Shown in pieces: positions 35,776 through 44,408 of a DNA stretch of 64,000 bases; positions within the stretch are counted from its first letter, which is position 1; the number at the start of each line of letters is the position of its first letter. The DNA is taken from positions 1 to 64,000 of the forward strand of contig JADJBS010000020.1 in NCBI GenBank assembly GCA_016703665.1, in the 5' to 3' direction. The stretch is from Candidatus Defluviibacillus avedoerensis. Its GTDB lineage: Bacteria; Pseudomonadota; Gammaproteobacteria; Burkholderiales; Burkholderiaceae_C. Below the pieces are notes generated by a model that worked only from the letters and a program-made list of their open reading frames with translations, made no database searches and had not been told where the DNA came from. The translations under genes and the position numbers were made by a program.

Positions 35776-36422
35776 TGCAAGCTAACCTTTCCTTGAAATT
35801 CGCTATTATTTTTGCAGTTGGCATTGGCGCGTGCACGGCGGCCAGTGCACAAAACACCGCGACCGCATCGACAACCGCAGTCGCGACCAACCCTGCTCCC
35901 ATCAGCGATACAGCTAAAGCCCTTGCAACCAAGATGGTTGCCTTGCAAAACGGCCCGGAGATGGACCGGATGGTTTATCAACTTACATCGGGTGCCATGC
36001 AGCCGTTGATCGCTAAATGGGCACCCAAGATGGAAGCACTGCCTGCGTCCAAACAGGACAAAGCTCGCGAGCAATTGAATGGCGAGTTGAAGAAAACCGG
36101 TGATGCCACCAGAAAAATCATCGAAACGCAGATGTCCAAGTCTGCGAATTCGGTGCTTGAAAAGTCTTACCTTGAGCGTTTCACCGAAGATGAGCTCAAA
36201 GCCATAGTGGCAATGTTCGAATCCCCCGCATTCAAAAAGTACCAGTCTGTCGCACCTGAACTAGGCAATGTTTGGGTCAAGGATGTGGTCGAAAACTCCC
36301 GTGATGCCGTGCTTGCAGAAGGCAAGTCGTTCGATGACACAGCGGCCAAAATCGTGGGTGAAAAGCCCGCGACCGTACCCGCAAATCAGGCAAAGGCCAA
36401 AGCGGCTGCACCTAAAAAGTAA
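35775..36422 (+). CDS. DUF2059 domain-containing exported protein
   Basis: A 215-residue secreted or periplasmic protein. Residues 1-25 (ending GACTAASAQ) form a signal peptide. A Thr/Ala-rich spacer follows. The rest is an all-helical DUF2059 domain: AKALATKMVALQNGPEMDRM near residue 45, then SYLERFTEDELKAIVAMFES near 130 and SPAFKKYQSVAPELGNVW. The tail is Ala/Lys-rich. Its function is unknown. The start overlaps the gyrA stop by one base, so it is co-translated with gyrA. It occupies the slot where many relatives, as I recall, have serC. Confidence 0.88.
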   Translation: MQANLSLKFAIIFAVGIGACTAASAQNTATASTTAVATNPAPISDTAKALATKMVALQNGPEMDRMVYQLTSGAMQPLIAKWAPKMEALPASKQDKAREQLNGELKKTGDATRKIIETQMSKSANSVLEKSYLERFTEDELKAIVAMFESPAFKKYQSVAPELGNVWVKDVVENSRDAVLAEGKSFDDTAAKIVGEKPATVPANQAKAKAAAPKK

Positions 36423-36496
36423 AGCAAGCAACGTGCCCAGGTACTCCTGTAGTTACCTGAATACCCGGTCGCACCTTCATTTGAAAAGACACCTGC

Positions 36497-37579
36497 ATGA
36501 GCAAAACCCTGGCTGATCTGCGCGTACTGATTGACGCGACAGACCGTGAACTGTTGGCTCTGCTCAACCGGCGGGCAGGCCTCGCCAACGAAGTTGGGGA
36601 GATCAAACGTATTGAAGGCTCCCCGGTTTTCAGGCCCGAGCGCGAAGCCCAAGTTATCCAGGGCTTGCAAGATGTCAACCAAGGGCCTTTGAAGCGCGAA
36701 AACGTGGCCACCATCTGGCGGGAAGTCATGTCTGCATGTCGGGCACTGGAAGCACCGCAGCGTGTGGCCTATCTTGGACCGTCGGGCACTTTTAGCGAAG
36801 AGGCTGCGTTCCGGTTTTTTGGCACCAGCATCGAACGCATTCCTTGCTCAAGTTTTGATGAAGTCTTTCACGCAACCAGTGCTGGCAGCGCGCAGTATGG
36901 CGTGGTCCCGGTTGAAAACAGCACCGAAGGTGTTGTCACCCGTTCACTGGATCTGTTCTTAAGTTCCCCCGCTCACATCGTCGGGGAGGTCAGCCTGTTG
37001 GTGCGCCACAACCTGTTACGCCTGTCGAATTCATTGGAAGGCATTGAAGTGGTTTGCGCCCATCCGCAGGCTCTGGCGCAATGCCATCTGTGGTTGAACA
37101 CCCACCTGCCGAATGCAGAACGACATGCTGTTTCTAGCAATGCCGAGGGTGCCCGATTAGCCTCCACCAACCCGGCCTGGGCAGGCATAGCCAGCCTGCA
37201 AGCCGGGAGCGAATTTGGTCTGCATGTGGTCACCCATGCGATACAGAACGAAGCCTACAACCGCACCCGCTTTTCAGTCATTTGCCTGCCGCAAACCCTG
37301 GCAGCTCCTGAAGCCAGCGGCAAGGATTGCGTCAGTCTGATTGTCTCGGTGCCGAATAAACCGGGGGCAGTGCATGACATCCTTGTCCCGCTCAAGAACC
37401 ACGGCGTGTCCATGACCCGTTTTGAATCCCGACCGGCGAAATCGGGACAATGGGAGTACTACTTCTACATTGATCTGCAAGGCCATCCGTCGCAGCCGAA
37501 TATGGCAGCGGCGCTGAAAGACCTTCGCGAATTATGTGCCTTCTACAAAGTTCTGGGCACTTATCCTGTAAGCGACTGA
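36497..37579 (+). CDS. pheA: Bifunctional chorismate mutase/prephenate dehydratase
   Basis: The 360-residue P-protein that turns chorismate into prephenate and then phenylpyruvate for phenylalanine. Residues about 1-85 are an AroQ chorismate mutase (LRVLIDATDRELLALLNRRA, with KRIEGSPVFRPEREAQVI). Residues about 92-270 are the dehydratase (VAYLGPSGTFSEEAAFRFFG and VPVENSTEGVVTRSLDLF, with NRTRFSVI). The C-terminal ACT domain (about 280-355) has the ESRP phenylalanine-binding motif in TRFESRPAKSGQWEYYFYID, so feedback inhibition is likely. tyrA follows after a two-base gap. Confidence 0.97.
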   Translation: MSKTLADLRVLIDATDRELLALLNRRAGLANEVGEIKRIEGSPVFRPEREAQVIQGLQDVNQGPLKRENVATIWREVMSACRALEAPQRVAYLGPSGTFSEEAAFRFFGTSIERIPCSSFDEVFHATSAGSAQYGVVPVENSTEGVVTRSLDLFLSSPAHIVGEVSLLVRHNLLRLSNSLEGIEVVCAHPQALAQCHLWLNTHLPNAERHAVSSNAEGARLASTNPAWAGIASLQAGSEFGLHVVTHAIQNEAYNRTRFSVICLPQTLAAPEASGKDCVSLIVSVPNKPGAVHDILVPLKNHGVSMTRFESRPAKSGQWEYYFYIDLQGHPSQPNMAAALKDLRELCAFYKVLGTYPVSD

Positions 37580-37581
37580 AC

Positions 37582-38457
37582 ATGTTTGAACAACTGGGAC
37601 TGATTGGTTGCGGCCTGATGGGTGGCTCTTTTGCGCTGGCCTGCAAGCGCGAAGGTCTGGTCAAACGCGTGGTGGGCTACAGCAAATCTCCGTCAACGAC
37701 GGAGCGTGCCAAGCAATTGGGGATCATTGATGATGCGGCACCCTCGGCACTGCTGGCCGTATCCGGGTCTGACCTCGTATTGATGGCTGTGCCCGTGTCT
37801 GCGACAGAGAACACACTCAAGGCCATCGCCAACCTTGTCAACCCAAAGACCATGGTAATGGATGTGGGCTCGACCAAGAAAGATGTGGTGGACATGGCCC
37901 GCCGCGTGCTCCGCACCCAAGTGGGGAGTTTTGTCCCCGCCCACCCGATCACCGGTAAAGAAGTCGCTGGCATTGAGCACGCCGATGTCAACCTGTACCA
38001 CGGTCAGCAGGTAGTGCTGACGCCCATCGAAAAAACGCTGACCTCTCATCTGCGCAAGGCCAGCGCCTTGTGGACGGCGCTGGGCTGCCGCGTACTCACC
38101 ATGTCGCCGGACGCGCACGATGCGGCTTTTGCATCGGTCAGTCACCTGCCGCACATGATCGCTTTCGCCTTGATCAAAGGGATCATGGCTCAACCGCAAG
38201 GTAGCGAATACCTTGACCTGGCAGGTCCGGGTTTCCGTGATTTTTCTCGCATTGCTGCCAGCGACCCACAAGTTTGGCGCGACATCCTGCTGAGCAACAA
38301 GACCCAGTTGCTGGCACAGTCGCAATACTTCAGACAGGCACTGGAATCGTTTGAAAAAATGGTGGAAGCTGAAGATGGCGATGCTATTGCCTCAGAAATC
38401 GCCAAAGTCAGCGAAATCCGTGCTGCCTGGCGCATGGCGACCAACCGCACTGCATAA
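37582..38457 (+). CDS. tyrA: Prephenate dehydrogenase
   Basis: A 291-residue NAD(P)-dependent enzyme that oxidatively decarboxylates prephenate to 4-hydroxyphenylpyruvate for tyrosine. The Rossmann motif is LIGCGLMGGSFALACK at residue 6. VMDVGSTKKDVVDMARR near 95, PAHPITGKEVAGIEHAD near 118 and SHLPHMIAFALI near 180 are family active-site segments. It has no chorismate mutase or ACT domain. The ATG at 37582 follows the pheA stop by two bases; an upstream in-frame start would overlap pheA. Confidence 0.96.
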   Translation: MFEQLGLIGCGLMGGSFALACKREGLVKRVVGYSKSPSTTERAKQLGIIDDAAPSALLAVSGSDLVLMAVPVSATENTLKAIANLVNPKTMVMDVGSTKKDVVDMARRVLRTQVGSFVPAHPITGKEVAGIEHADVNLYHGQQVVLTPIEKTLTSHLRKASALWTALGCRVLTMSPDAHDAAFASVSHLPHMIAFALIKGIMAQPQGSEYLDLAGPGFRDFSRIAASDPQVWRDILLSNKTQLLAQSQYFRQALESFEKMVEAEDGDAIASEIAKVSEIRAAWRMATNRTA

Positions 38458-38504
38458 CAGTGCTCAGCCTGACGCGGCAGGGCTTAACCTCACTCACATC
38501 TTTC

Positions 38505-40535
38505 ATGTTTGACATTCCATTCCTGGACCTGCCAGCGTTGTCCAGCGCCACCGGCACGGTCGCCCTGCCCGGCTCAAAAAGCATTTCCAACCGCGTTCTC
38601 CTGCTGGCGGCACTGTGCGAAGGCTCAACCACTGTCCAGGACCTGCTTGACTCAGACGACACCCGTGTCATGCTGGAAGCGCTTCGGCAATTGGGGTGTG
38701 GTGTTGAAGTGGATGAGAAGGCCCGTCGGGCAACAATCAAGGGACTTGGCGGAGAGCCTGGTACCCCGTCTGCCAAGCTCTTCATGGGCAATGCGGGTAC
38801 CGCCATGCGTCCCTTGACCGCTGCCCTGGCACTGCTGGGTGGTCAATATGAACTCAGCGGGGTCGCTCGCATGCACGAACGCCCAATTGGTGATTTAGTG
38901 GATGCCTTACGCCAGTTGGGTTGTGACATTGAATATGTCGGCAACGAGGGATATCCCCCCCTGCGTATTGGTGGCTCAATCGGTACATCTGCACTCAAGT
39001 TGGATGCGCCGATTCGCGTCCGTGGAGATGTGTCCAGTCAATTCCTCACTGCCTTGTTGTTGGCGCTTCCGCTGGTCGCCAGCAAAGACATCGTGATTGA
39101 AGTGGTCGGGGAGCTGATTTCCAAACCCTATATCTCTATCACGCTGCAATTGCTCCAGCGTTTTGGTGTCACTGTCAAGCGCGATTTGGACGCATCGGGG
39201 CAGCCCGGCTGGCAGCGTTTTACCATTCTGGCGGGCAGCAACTACCGCACGCCAGGCAGCATTCACGTCGAGGCCGACGCCTCTTCTGCTAGCTATTTTA
39301 TAGCACTAGGTGCAATTGGTACATGCCGAAATGGCCCATCAAGCATTCGTATTGAAGGCGTAGGCGAAGACTCCATCCAAGGCGATATCCGCTTCATCGA
39401 TGCAGCCCGTCAGATGGGCGCACAGATCACCGGTGGCCCCAATTGGCTGGAAGTCACACGTGGCTCATGGCCACTCAAGGCGGTCGATCTAGATTGCAAC
39501 CATATTCCTGATGCGGCGATGACGCTGGCCGTGATGGCACTGTATGCGGACGGCACCACCACGCTGCGCAACATTGCGAGCTGGAGAGTGAAAGAGACCG
39601 ACCGTATCGCCGCCATGGCCAACGAATGCCGTAAGTTAGGGGCCACCGTGGTTGAAGGAGCGGACTTCATCCAGGTTACGCCGCCCGCAATCGACAAATG
39701 GACGGCGGCAAGCATTCACACGTACGACGACCACCGCGTGGCCATGTGTTTTTCGCTCGCGGCATTCAACCCTGCAAAGGTGCCAGTCCGCATCGAGGAT
39801 CCAAAATGTGTCGCCAAGACCTTTCCGGACTACTTCGAAGCCTTGTTCTCTGTTGTGGGCGCTTCAAAGCAACAGATCCCAGTTCTCTGTATTGATGGGC
39901 CCACCGCGTCTGGCAAAGGCACGGTAGCAGCGGTCGTGGCAAAGGCATTGGGCTACCACTTTCTGGATTCAGGGGCCATGTACCGCATTACGGCGCTGGC
40001 AGCCTCACAAGCTGGCTTGGACATTGTTCCGGCCAACGAGCAAGCCATTGCGGCCATGGCCCGGACCCTGCCAGTCCGCTTTGAGGACACCAAAGTCATG
40101 CTGGGCCTGCAAGATGTCACCGACATGATCCGCACCGAAGAAGCAGGCATGAACGCATCCAAGGTATCTGCACTACCTGCCGTCCGCGACGCGCTGGTGC
40201 ATCTACAGCACTCATTTCGCGCATTGCCCGGCCTGGTGGCCGATGGCCGCGACATGGGCACAGTGATCTTTCCCGACGCCACACTCAAGGTCTTCATGAC
40301 TGCCAGCGCACAAAAGCGCGCGGAGCGTCGGTATAAGCAGTTGATTTCAAAAGGAATTTCGGCTACACTCGACAGTCTTCGCGCTGACCTGGAAGCACGC
40401 GACCTGCGGGACTCTACCCGCGCCGTTGCGCCTCTCAAGCCAGCCGTGGATGCCAAGGTCTTGGACAACTCTGATTTGTCGATTGAAGAATCGGTCAAAG
40501 CCGTGTTGAACTGGTGGCCTGGTTTGGTCCACTGA
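38505..40535 (+). CDS. aroA-cmk: Bifunctional EPSP synthase/cytidylate kinase (AroA-Cmk fusion)
   Basis: A 676-residue fusion. Residues about 1-440 are 5-enolpyruvylshikimate-3-phosphate synthase: LPGSKSISNRVLLLAALCEG near residue 20, LFMGNAGTAMRPLTAALALL near 90 (class I NAGTAxR), and the C-terminal RVKETDRIAAMANECRKLGA. Residues about 450-670 are cytidylate kinase: P-loop in IDGPTASGKGTVAAVVAKAL, SGAMYRI and DGRDMGTVIFPDA. The join is LFSVVGASKQQIPVLCIDGP. The two enzymes act in aromatic and pyrimidine nucleotide synthesis respectively. Codons 260-278 contain an AT-rich stretch with an extra TCRNGPSS. The start is uncertain: a GTG at 38460 is also in frame, but homology begins at MFDIPFLDLP. 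Confidence 0.95.
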   Translation: MFDIPFLDLPALSSATGTVALPGSKSISNRVLLLAALCEGSTTVQDLLDSDDTRVMLEALRQLGCGVEVDEKARRATIKGLGGEPGTPSAKLFMGNAGTAMRPLTAALALLGGQYELSGVARMHERPIGDLVDALRQLGCDIEYVGNEGYPPLRIGGSIGTSALKLDAPIRVRGDVSSQFLTALLLALPLVASKDIVIEVVGELISKPYISITLQLLQRFGVTVKRDLDASGQPGWQRFTILAGSNYRTPGSIHVEADASSASYFIALGAIGTCRNGPSSIRIEGVGEDSIQGDIRFIDAARQMGAQITGGPNWLEVTRGSWPLKAVDLDCNHIPDAAMTLAVMALYADGTTTLRNIASWRVKETDRIAAMANECRKLGATVVEGADFIQVTPPAIDKWTAASIHTYDDHRVAMCFSLAAFNPAKVPVRIEDPKCVAKTFPDYFEALFSVVGASKQQIPVLCIDGPTASGKGTVAAVVAKALGYHFLDSGAMYRITALAASQAGLDIVPANEQAIAAMARTLPVRFEDTKVMLGLQDVTDMIRTEEAGMNASKVSALPAVRDALVHLQHSFRALPGLVADGRDMGTVIFPDATLKVFMTASAQKRAERRYKQLISKGISATLDSLRADLEARDLRDSTRAVAPLKPAVDAKVLDNSDLSIEESVKAVLNWWPGLVH

Positions 40536-40685
40536 GCTACACAGCGGCCGCAAAGGCTGCGCCAGTTTGGTGGTTATTCACCCTAACCCCCTGCGGATAT
40601 CCCCGCAAACCCGGCCATCTCAGAATTTTTAAAAACAACGGCAATGGTGCTGTTGGAACCCTGCTGATGCGCTATAGGAAACTAC

Positions 40686-42368
40686 ATGTCTGAATCTTTT
40701 GCCGCCCTGTTTGAAGAATCGCTGACCCGCACAGAAATGCGCACGGGCGAAGTCATCACCGCTGAAGTTGTTCGCATCGACCACAGCTTTGTGGTGGTTA
40801 ACGCTGGTCTGAAGTCCGAAGCCTATGTGCCTTTGGAAGAATTCAAGAACGACACGGGCGGAATCGAAGTCCAAGTAGGTGACTTCGTCTCTGTGGCCAT
40901 TGGCTCCATCGAAAATGGCTACGGCGACACCATCCTGTCGCGCGACACCGCCAAGCGCTTGGCTTCCTGGATGAGCCTGGAAAAGGCCCTGGAATCAGGC
41001 GAATTTGTCACTGGCACCACCAGTGGCAAGGTCAAGGGCGGCCTGACCGTTCTGGTCAACGGCATCCGCGCCTTCCTGCCTGGTTCGCTGATCGACACCC
41101 GCCCTATCAAGGACTTGTCTCCCTACGAGAACAAGACCATGGAATTCAAGGTCATCAAGCTGGATCGCAAGCGCAACAACGTGGTGCTGAGCCGCCGCGC
41201 TGTGGTGGAAGCGTCCATGGGCGAAGAACGCGCCAAGCTGATGCAGACCCTGAAAGAAGGCTCTGTGGTCCAGGGCGTCGTCAAGAACATCACCGAATAC
41301 GGCGCATTCGTTGACCTGGGCGGCATCGACGGCCTGCTGCACATCACCGACATGGCATGGCGTCGTGTGCGTCATCCTTCCGAAGTGGTTACGGCCGGTC
41401 AAGAAATCACTGCCAAGATCCTCAAGTTCGACACCGAAAAGAACCGCGTATCCCTGGGTCTCAAGCAAATGGGCGACGACCCATGGATGGGCGTCAACCG
41501 CCGCTACCCACAGGGCACCCGCATGTTCGGCAAGATCACCAACATCGCCGACTACGGCGCGTTTGTGGAACTCGAACCCGGCATCGAAGGCCTAGTGCAC
41601 GTTTCTGAAATGGACTGGACCAACAAGAACATCGCTCCCGCCAAGCTGGTCACGCTGGGCGACGAAGTCGAAGTCATGGTCCTGGAAATCGACGAAGACA
41701 AGCGCCGCATCAGCCTGGGTATGAAGCAATGCAAGGCCAACCCATGGCAAGAATTCGCGCAAAACACCAAGCGTGGCGACCGCGTCAAGGGTCCGATCAA
41801 GTCCATCACCGACTTCGGCGTGTTCGTTGGTCTGGCTGCTGGCATCGACGGTCTGGTGCACCTGTCTGACCTGTCCTGGAACGAAACCGGTGAAACCGCC
41901 GTGCGTGAGTTCAAGAAGGGTCAAGAAGTCGAAGCCATCGTGTTGGCCGTTGACGTTGACCGCGAGCGTATCTCCCTGGGCATCAAGCAACTCGACTCTG
42001 ACCCCTTCACCACCTTCACCACGGTCAATGACAAGGGTCAAACCGTCACTGGCAAGGTCAAGACCGTTGACGCCCGTGGCGCTGAAATCGACCTGGGTCA
42101 GGACATTGTGGGTTACCTGCGCGTCAGCGAAATCAGCCGTGACCGCGTCGAAGACGCACGCAACGTTCTGAAAGAAGGCGACGAAGTCAGTGCAGTCGTG
42201 GTCAACATCGACCGCAAGACCCGCAACATCCAGTTATCGATCAAGGCAAAAGATCAGGCTGATCAGCAAGAAGCCATGCAATCCTTGAGCCAGCAGTCTG
42301 CCCGCGAAAATGCTGGCACGACCAGTCTGGGCGCATTGTTGCGCGCCAAGCTCGATAACAACAACTGA
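40686..42368 (+). CDS. rpsA: 30S ribosomal protein S1
   Basis: The 560-residue mRNA-binding ribosomal protein. Six S1/OB domains can be followed. The first two are divergent (VVNAGLKSEAYVPLEEF and VLVNGIRAFLPGSLID). The next four have the classic repeat DYGAFVELEPGIEGLVHVSEM, seen also as EYGAFVDLGGIDGLLHITDM, DFGVFVGLAAGIDGLVHLSDL and a final EIDLGQDIVGYLRVSEI. The 150-bp gap after aroA-cmk holds a GC-rich hairpin but no other gene. Codon use is strongly biased, as in highly expressed genes. A strong terminator-like hairpin follows. Confidence 0.98.
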   Translation: MSESFAALFEESLTRTEMRTGEVITAEVVRIDHSFVVVNAGLKSEAYVPLEEFKNDTGGIEVQVGDFVSVAIGSIENGYGDTILSRDTAKRLASWMSLEKALESGEFVTGTTSGKVKGGLTVLVNGIRAFLPGSLIDTRPIKDLSPYENKTMEFKVIKLDRKRNNVVLSRRAVVEASMGEERAKLMQTLKEGSVVQGVVKNITEYGAFVDLGGIDGLLHITDMAWRRVRHPSEVVTAGQEITAKILKFDTEKNRVSLGLKQMGDDPWMGVNRRYPQGTRMFGKITNIADYGAFVELEPGIEGLVHVSEMDWTNKNIAPAKLVTLGDEVEVMVLEIDEDKRRISLGMKQCKANPWQEFAQNTKRGDRVKGPIKSITDFGVFVGLAAGIDGLVHLSDLSWNETGETAVREFKKGQEVEAIVLAVDVDRERISLGIKQLDSDPFTTFTTVNDKGQTVTGKVKTVDARGAEIDLGQDIVGYLRVSEISRDRVEDARNVLKEGDEVSAVVVNIDRKTRNIQLSIKAKDQADQQEAMQSLSQQSARENAGTTSLGALLRAKLDNNN

Positions 42369-42409
42369 TAGGACTTATTCAGATTCGCATCTGAATTTGA
42401 CCGACTAAC

Positions 42410-42471
42410 AGCGACCTGTTCAGTGCTGACGATTGATTCAATCGCGGCACTCTCAGGTCGCTGGTTTTTTT
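42410..42471 (+). terminator. Intrinsic terminator after rpsA
   Basis: AGCGACCTG at 42410 pairs with CAGGTCGCT ending at 42462, and seven Ts follow. Inside the loop two shorter inverted repeats (AGTGC/GCACT and GATTGA/TCAATC) extend the stem. It lies about 90 bp before ihfB and would set rpsA expression apart from the genes behind. Confidence 0.8.
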
Positions 42472-42560
42472 GAAGATCTTGTCTGCAAGTCATTTACAAA
42501 TTCTTGGGTTGTTACTCAATCGTTTTTTCAAATCATTTACGGACAATTTTTGGCCCTACC

Positions 42561-42893
42561 ATGACACGCTCAGACCTTGTAGAAGAACTGGCGGCGCGCT
42601 TTGCCCAGTTGACGCACCGCGATGCAGAGTTTGCGGTCAAGACCATTCTGGATGCCATGAGCGACGCCCTGGAACGTGGCCATCGCATTGAAATCCGTGG
42701 TTTCGGCAGTTTCTCGATCAACCGCCGCCCACCGCGTATCGGCCGGAACCCCCGCAGCGGTGAAAGCGTTGCCATTCCTGAAAAGCGCGTTCCCCATTTC
42801 AAGCCGGGCAAGGCCCTGCGCGAAGAAGTCGACCAGCGCACCGCTCAGTTGGATGCCATTTCCGTCAAGGTAGCCAAACCTGCCCATGTCTGA
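42561..42893 (+). CDS. ihfB: Integration host factor subunit beta
   Basis: A 110-residue HU-family DNA-bending protein that pairs with IHF-alpha. It starts TRSDLVEELAARFAQL. GHRIEIRGFGSFSINRRPPR near residue 45 and GRNPRSGESVAIPEKRVPHF near 62 are the arm region with the proline that intercalates at DNA kinks. The tail is slightly longer than in E. coli (94 residues). The ATG at 42561 gives the family start; an upstream in-frame ATG at 42504 would add unrelated residues. Confidence 0.96.
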   Translation: MTRSDLVEELAARFAQLTHRDAEFAVKTILDAMSDALERGHRIEIRGFGSFSINRRPPRIGRNPRSGESVAIPEKRVPHFKPGKALREEVDQRTAQLDAISVKVAKPAHV

Positions 42894-42925
42894 GCGCTAA
42901 AATTGCCCAGTCACTGGAAACACCG

Positions 42926-43285
42926 ATGAAACAACTCGCGTGGCTGCTTAAGTGGACACTTAAGGCAGCCATTTTTTTTACCCTGTTTGCCTTTGCCCTG
43001 AATAACCAACAGGACGTCACTGTCAATTTCTTCTTTGGCAGGCAATGGCAGGCTGCGATGGTGCTGGTCGTGCTGGCGGCATTTGCGGCGGGTGTGATGA
43101 TCGGCGTGCTGGGCATGGTGCCGCGTTGGTGGACACAACGCCAGACGGCGCGTCGCATGAAGAAAAATGACTCGCTAACCGCCTATCCAGAAGCTGTAGA
43201 CCCCCGTGCTACGCAAACAGGCAAACCTCCCGAGGTAGTCACCGCACCCATCATCGACGGTGTTCCCCCACAGCATGGAGTTTGA
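42926..43285 (+). CDS. lapA: Lipopolysaccharide assembly protein A
   Basis: A 119-residue inner-membrane protein of the LapA/DUF1049 family. Two membrane segments are visible (about residues 14-32 and 43-66), joined by NNQQDVTVNFFFGRQWQ, the family signature. The C-terminal cytoplasmic tail is polar. With LapB it helps FtsH degrade LpxC and so balances LPS against phospholipid. It overlaps lapB by 11 bases. Confidence 0.92.
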   Translation: MKQLAWLLKWTLKAAIFFTLFAFALNNQQDVTVNFFFGRQWQAAMVLVVLAAFAAGVMIGVLGMVPRWWTQRQTARRMKKNDSLTAYPEAVDPRATQTGKPPEVVTAPIIDGVPPQHGV

Positions 43286-44408
43286 TCTCAGTTGGATCCT
43301 TCTAGGCCTTCCCTTGGCTTTTGGCTTGGGCTGGATGGCTTCGCGCCTCGATTGGCGCCAGTTGCGGATAGAAAACCGACACGCCCCCAAGGCGTATTTC
43401 CGTGGTCTCAACTTTCTGCTCAATGAGCAACAAGACAAAGCCATTGATGCTTTTATCGAAGCCGTTCAGAACGATCCAGACACGTCTGAACTCCATTTCG
43501 CGCTTGGCAACCTGTTTCGCCGTCGTGGGGAATACGAGCGTGCGGTGCGGGTGCATGAGCACCTGCTCGCCCGAGCCGACCTAGGCGTGCCAGACCGCCA
43601 GCGTGCACAGCATGCCTTGGCTATGGATTTTTTGAAGGCAGGTTTGCTGGACCGTGCTGAATCTGCCCTGCGTAAGTTGTACGACACACCGTTCGAGTCT
43701 GAAGCCGCCATTGCGCTCTTGGCTATTTATGAACGGTCACGCGACTGGTCACAGGCAGCAGCCATTGCGTCGCACTTGGAGGCCTCGGGCCAAGGCCAGT
43801 TTGGGGCTCGACGGGCACACTATTTATGCGAGCAGGCGGCCAAGGTTCCAGCAGACCAAGCCACAGCACTGTTACAGCAAGCCAGTCGCATTGCATGCCA
43901 GACCCCGCGACCGGGAATCGAATTGGCCGCCTTGCAAATGCAGGCAGGCTTGGCAGACGACGCTTTTCAGGCCCTTGCCGCGACAGCCCAAACAGTGCCA
44001 GGGGCCATGCCGTTGATCGCAAAACCCTTGGCAGCGGCAGCCATTGCCTGCCATCGACAAAACGAGGCAAGGCAAATCTTGAGCGAGAACTATGCCCAGA
44101 CAGCCACCCTGGACGTGATGGACGCGCTGGTTACGCTGGACGAAGGCAAAGGTACACCGCGCAACTGGTATTTACGCCACCTAGAGCGAGAGCCATCGTT
44201 GATCGCTGCCGCACAATGGATTGCAGGTGAAAAGCTGGAGCATGAGCAGTTTCATCCTCAGGTACAGCGCGCGCTGGATCATGCCGTCAAACCCTTGAGC
44301 CGCTACCGGTGCGCTGCGTGTGGCTTTGAAGCCCGACAGCATTTCTGGCAATGCCCTGGTTGCCAGAGCTGGGACAGTTACCCATCCCGTCGCGTAGAAG
44401 AACTATGA
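43275..44408 (+). CDS. lapB: Lipopolysaccharide assembly protein B
   Basis: A 377-residue membrane-tethered TPR protein that controls LpxC turnover with LapA and FtsH. An N-terminal membrane helix (about residues 3-18) is followed by TPR repeats (YFRGLNFLLNEQQDKAIDAF, HFALGNLFRRRGEYERAVRV and later ones) and a C-terminal rubredoxin-like metal site: YRCAACGFEARQHFWQCPGC, with four cysteines. The chosen ATG gives the conserved MEFDLSWILLG start inside the lapA end; an ATG five codons earlier is possible. Its stop overlaps the next start by four bases. Confidence 0.94.
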   Translation: MEFDLSWILLGLPLAFGLGWMASRLDWRQLRIENRHAPKAYFRGLNFLLNEQQDKAIDAFIEAVQNDPDTSELHFALGNLFRRRGEYERAVRVHEHLLARADLGVPDRQRAQHALAMDFLKAGLLDRAESALRKLYDTPFESEAAIALLAIYERSRDWSQAAAIASHLEASGQGQFGARRAHYLCEQAAKVPADQATALLQQASRIACQTPRPGIELAALQMQAGLADDAFQALAATAQTVPGAMPLIAKPLAAAAIACHRQNEARQILSENYAQTATLDVMDALVTLDEGKGTPRNWYLRHLEREPSLIAAAQWIAGEKLEHEQFHPQVQRALDHAVKPLSRYRCAACGFEARQHFWQCPGCQSWDSYPSRRVEEL

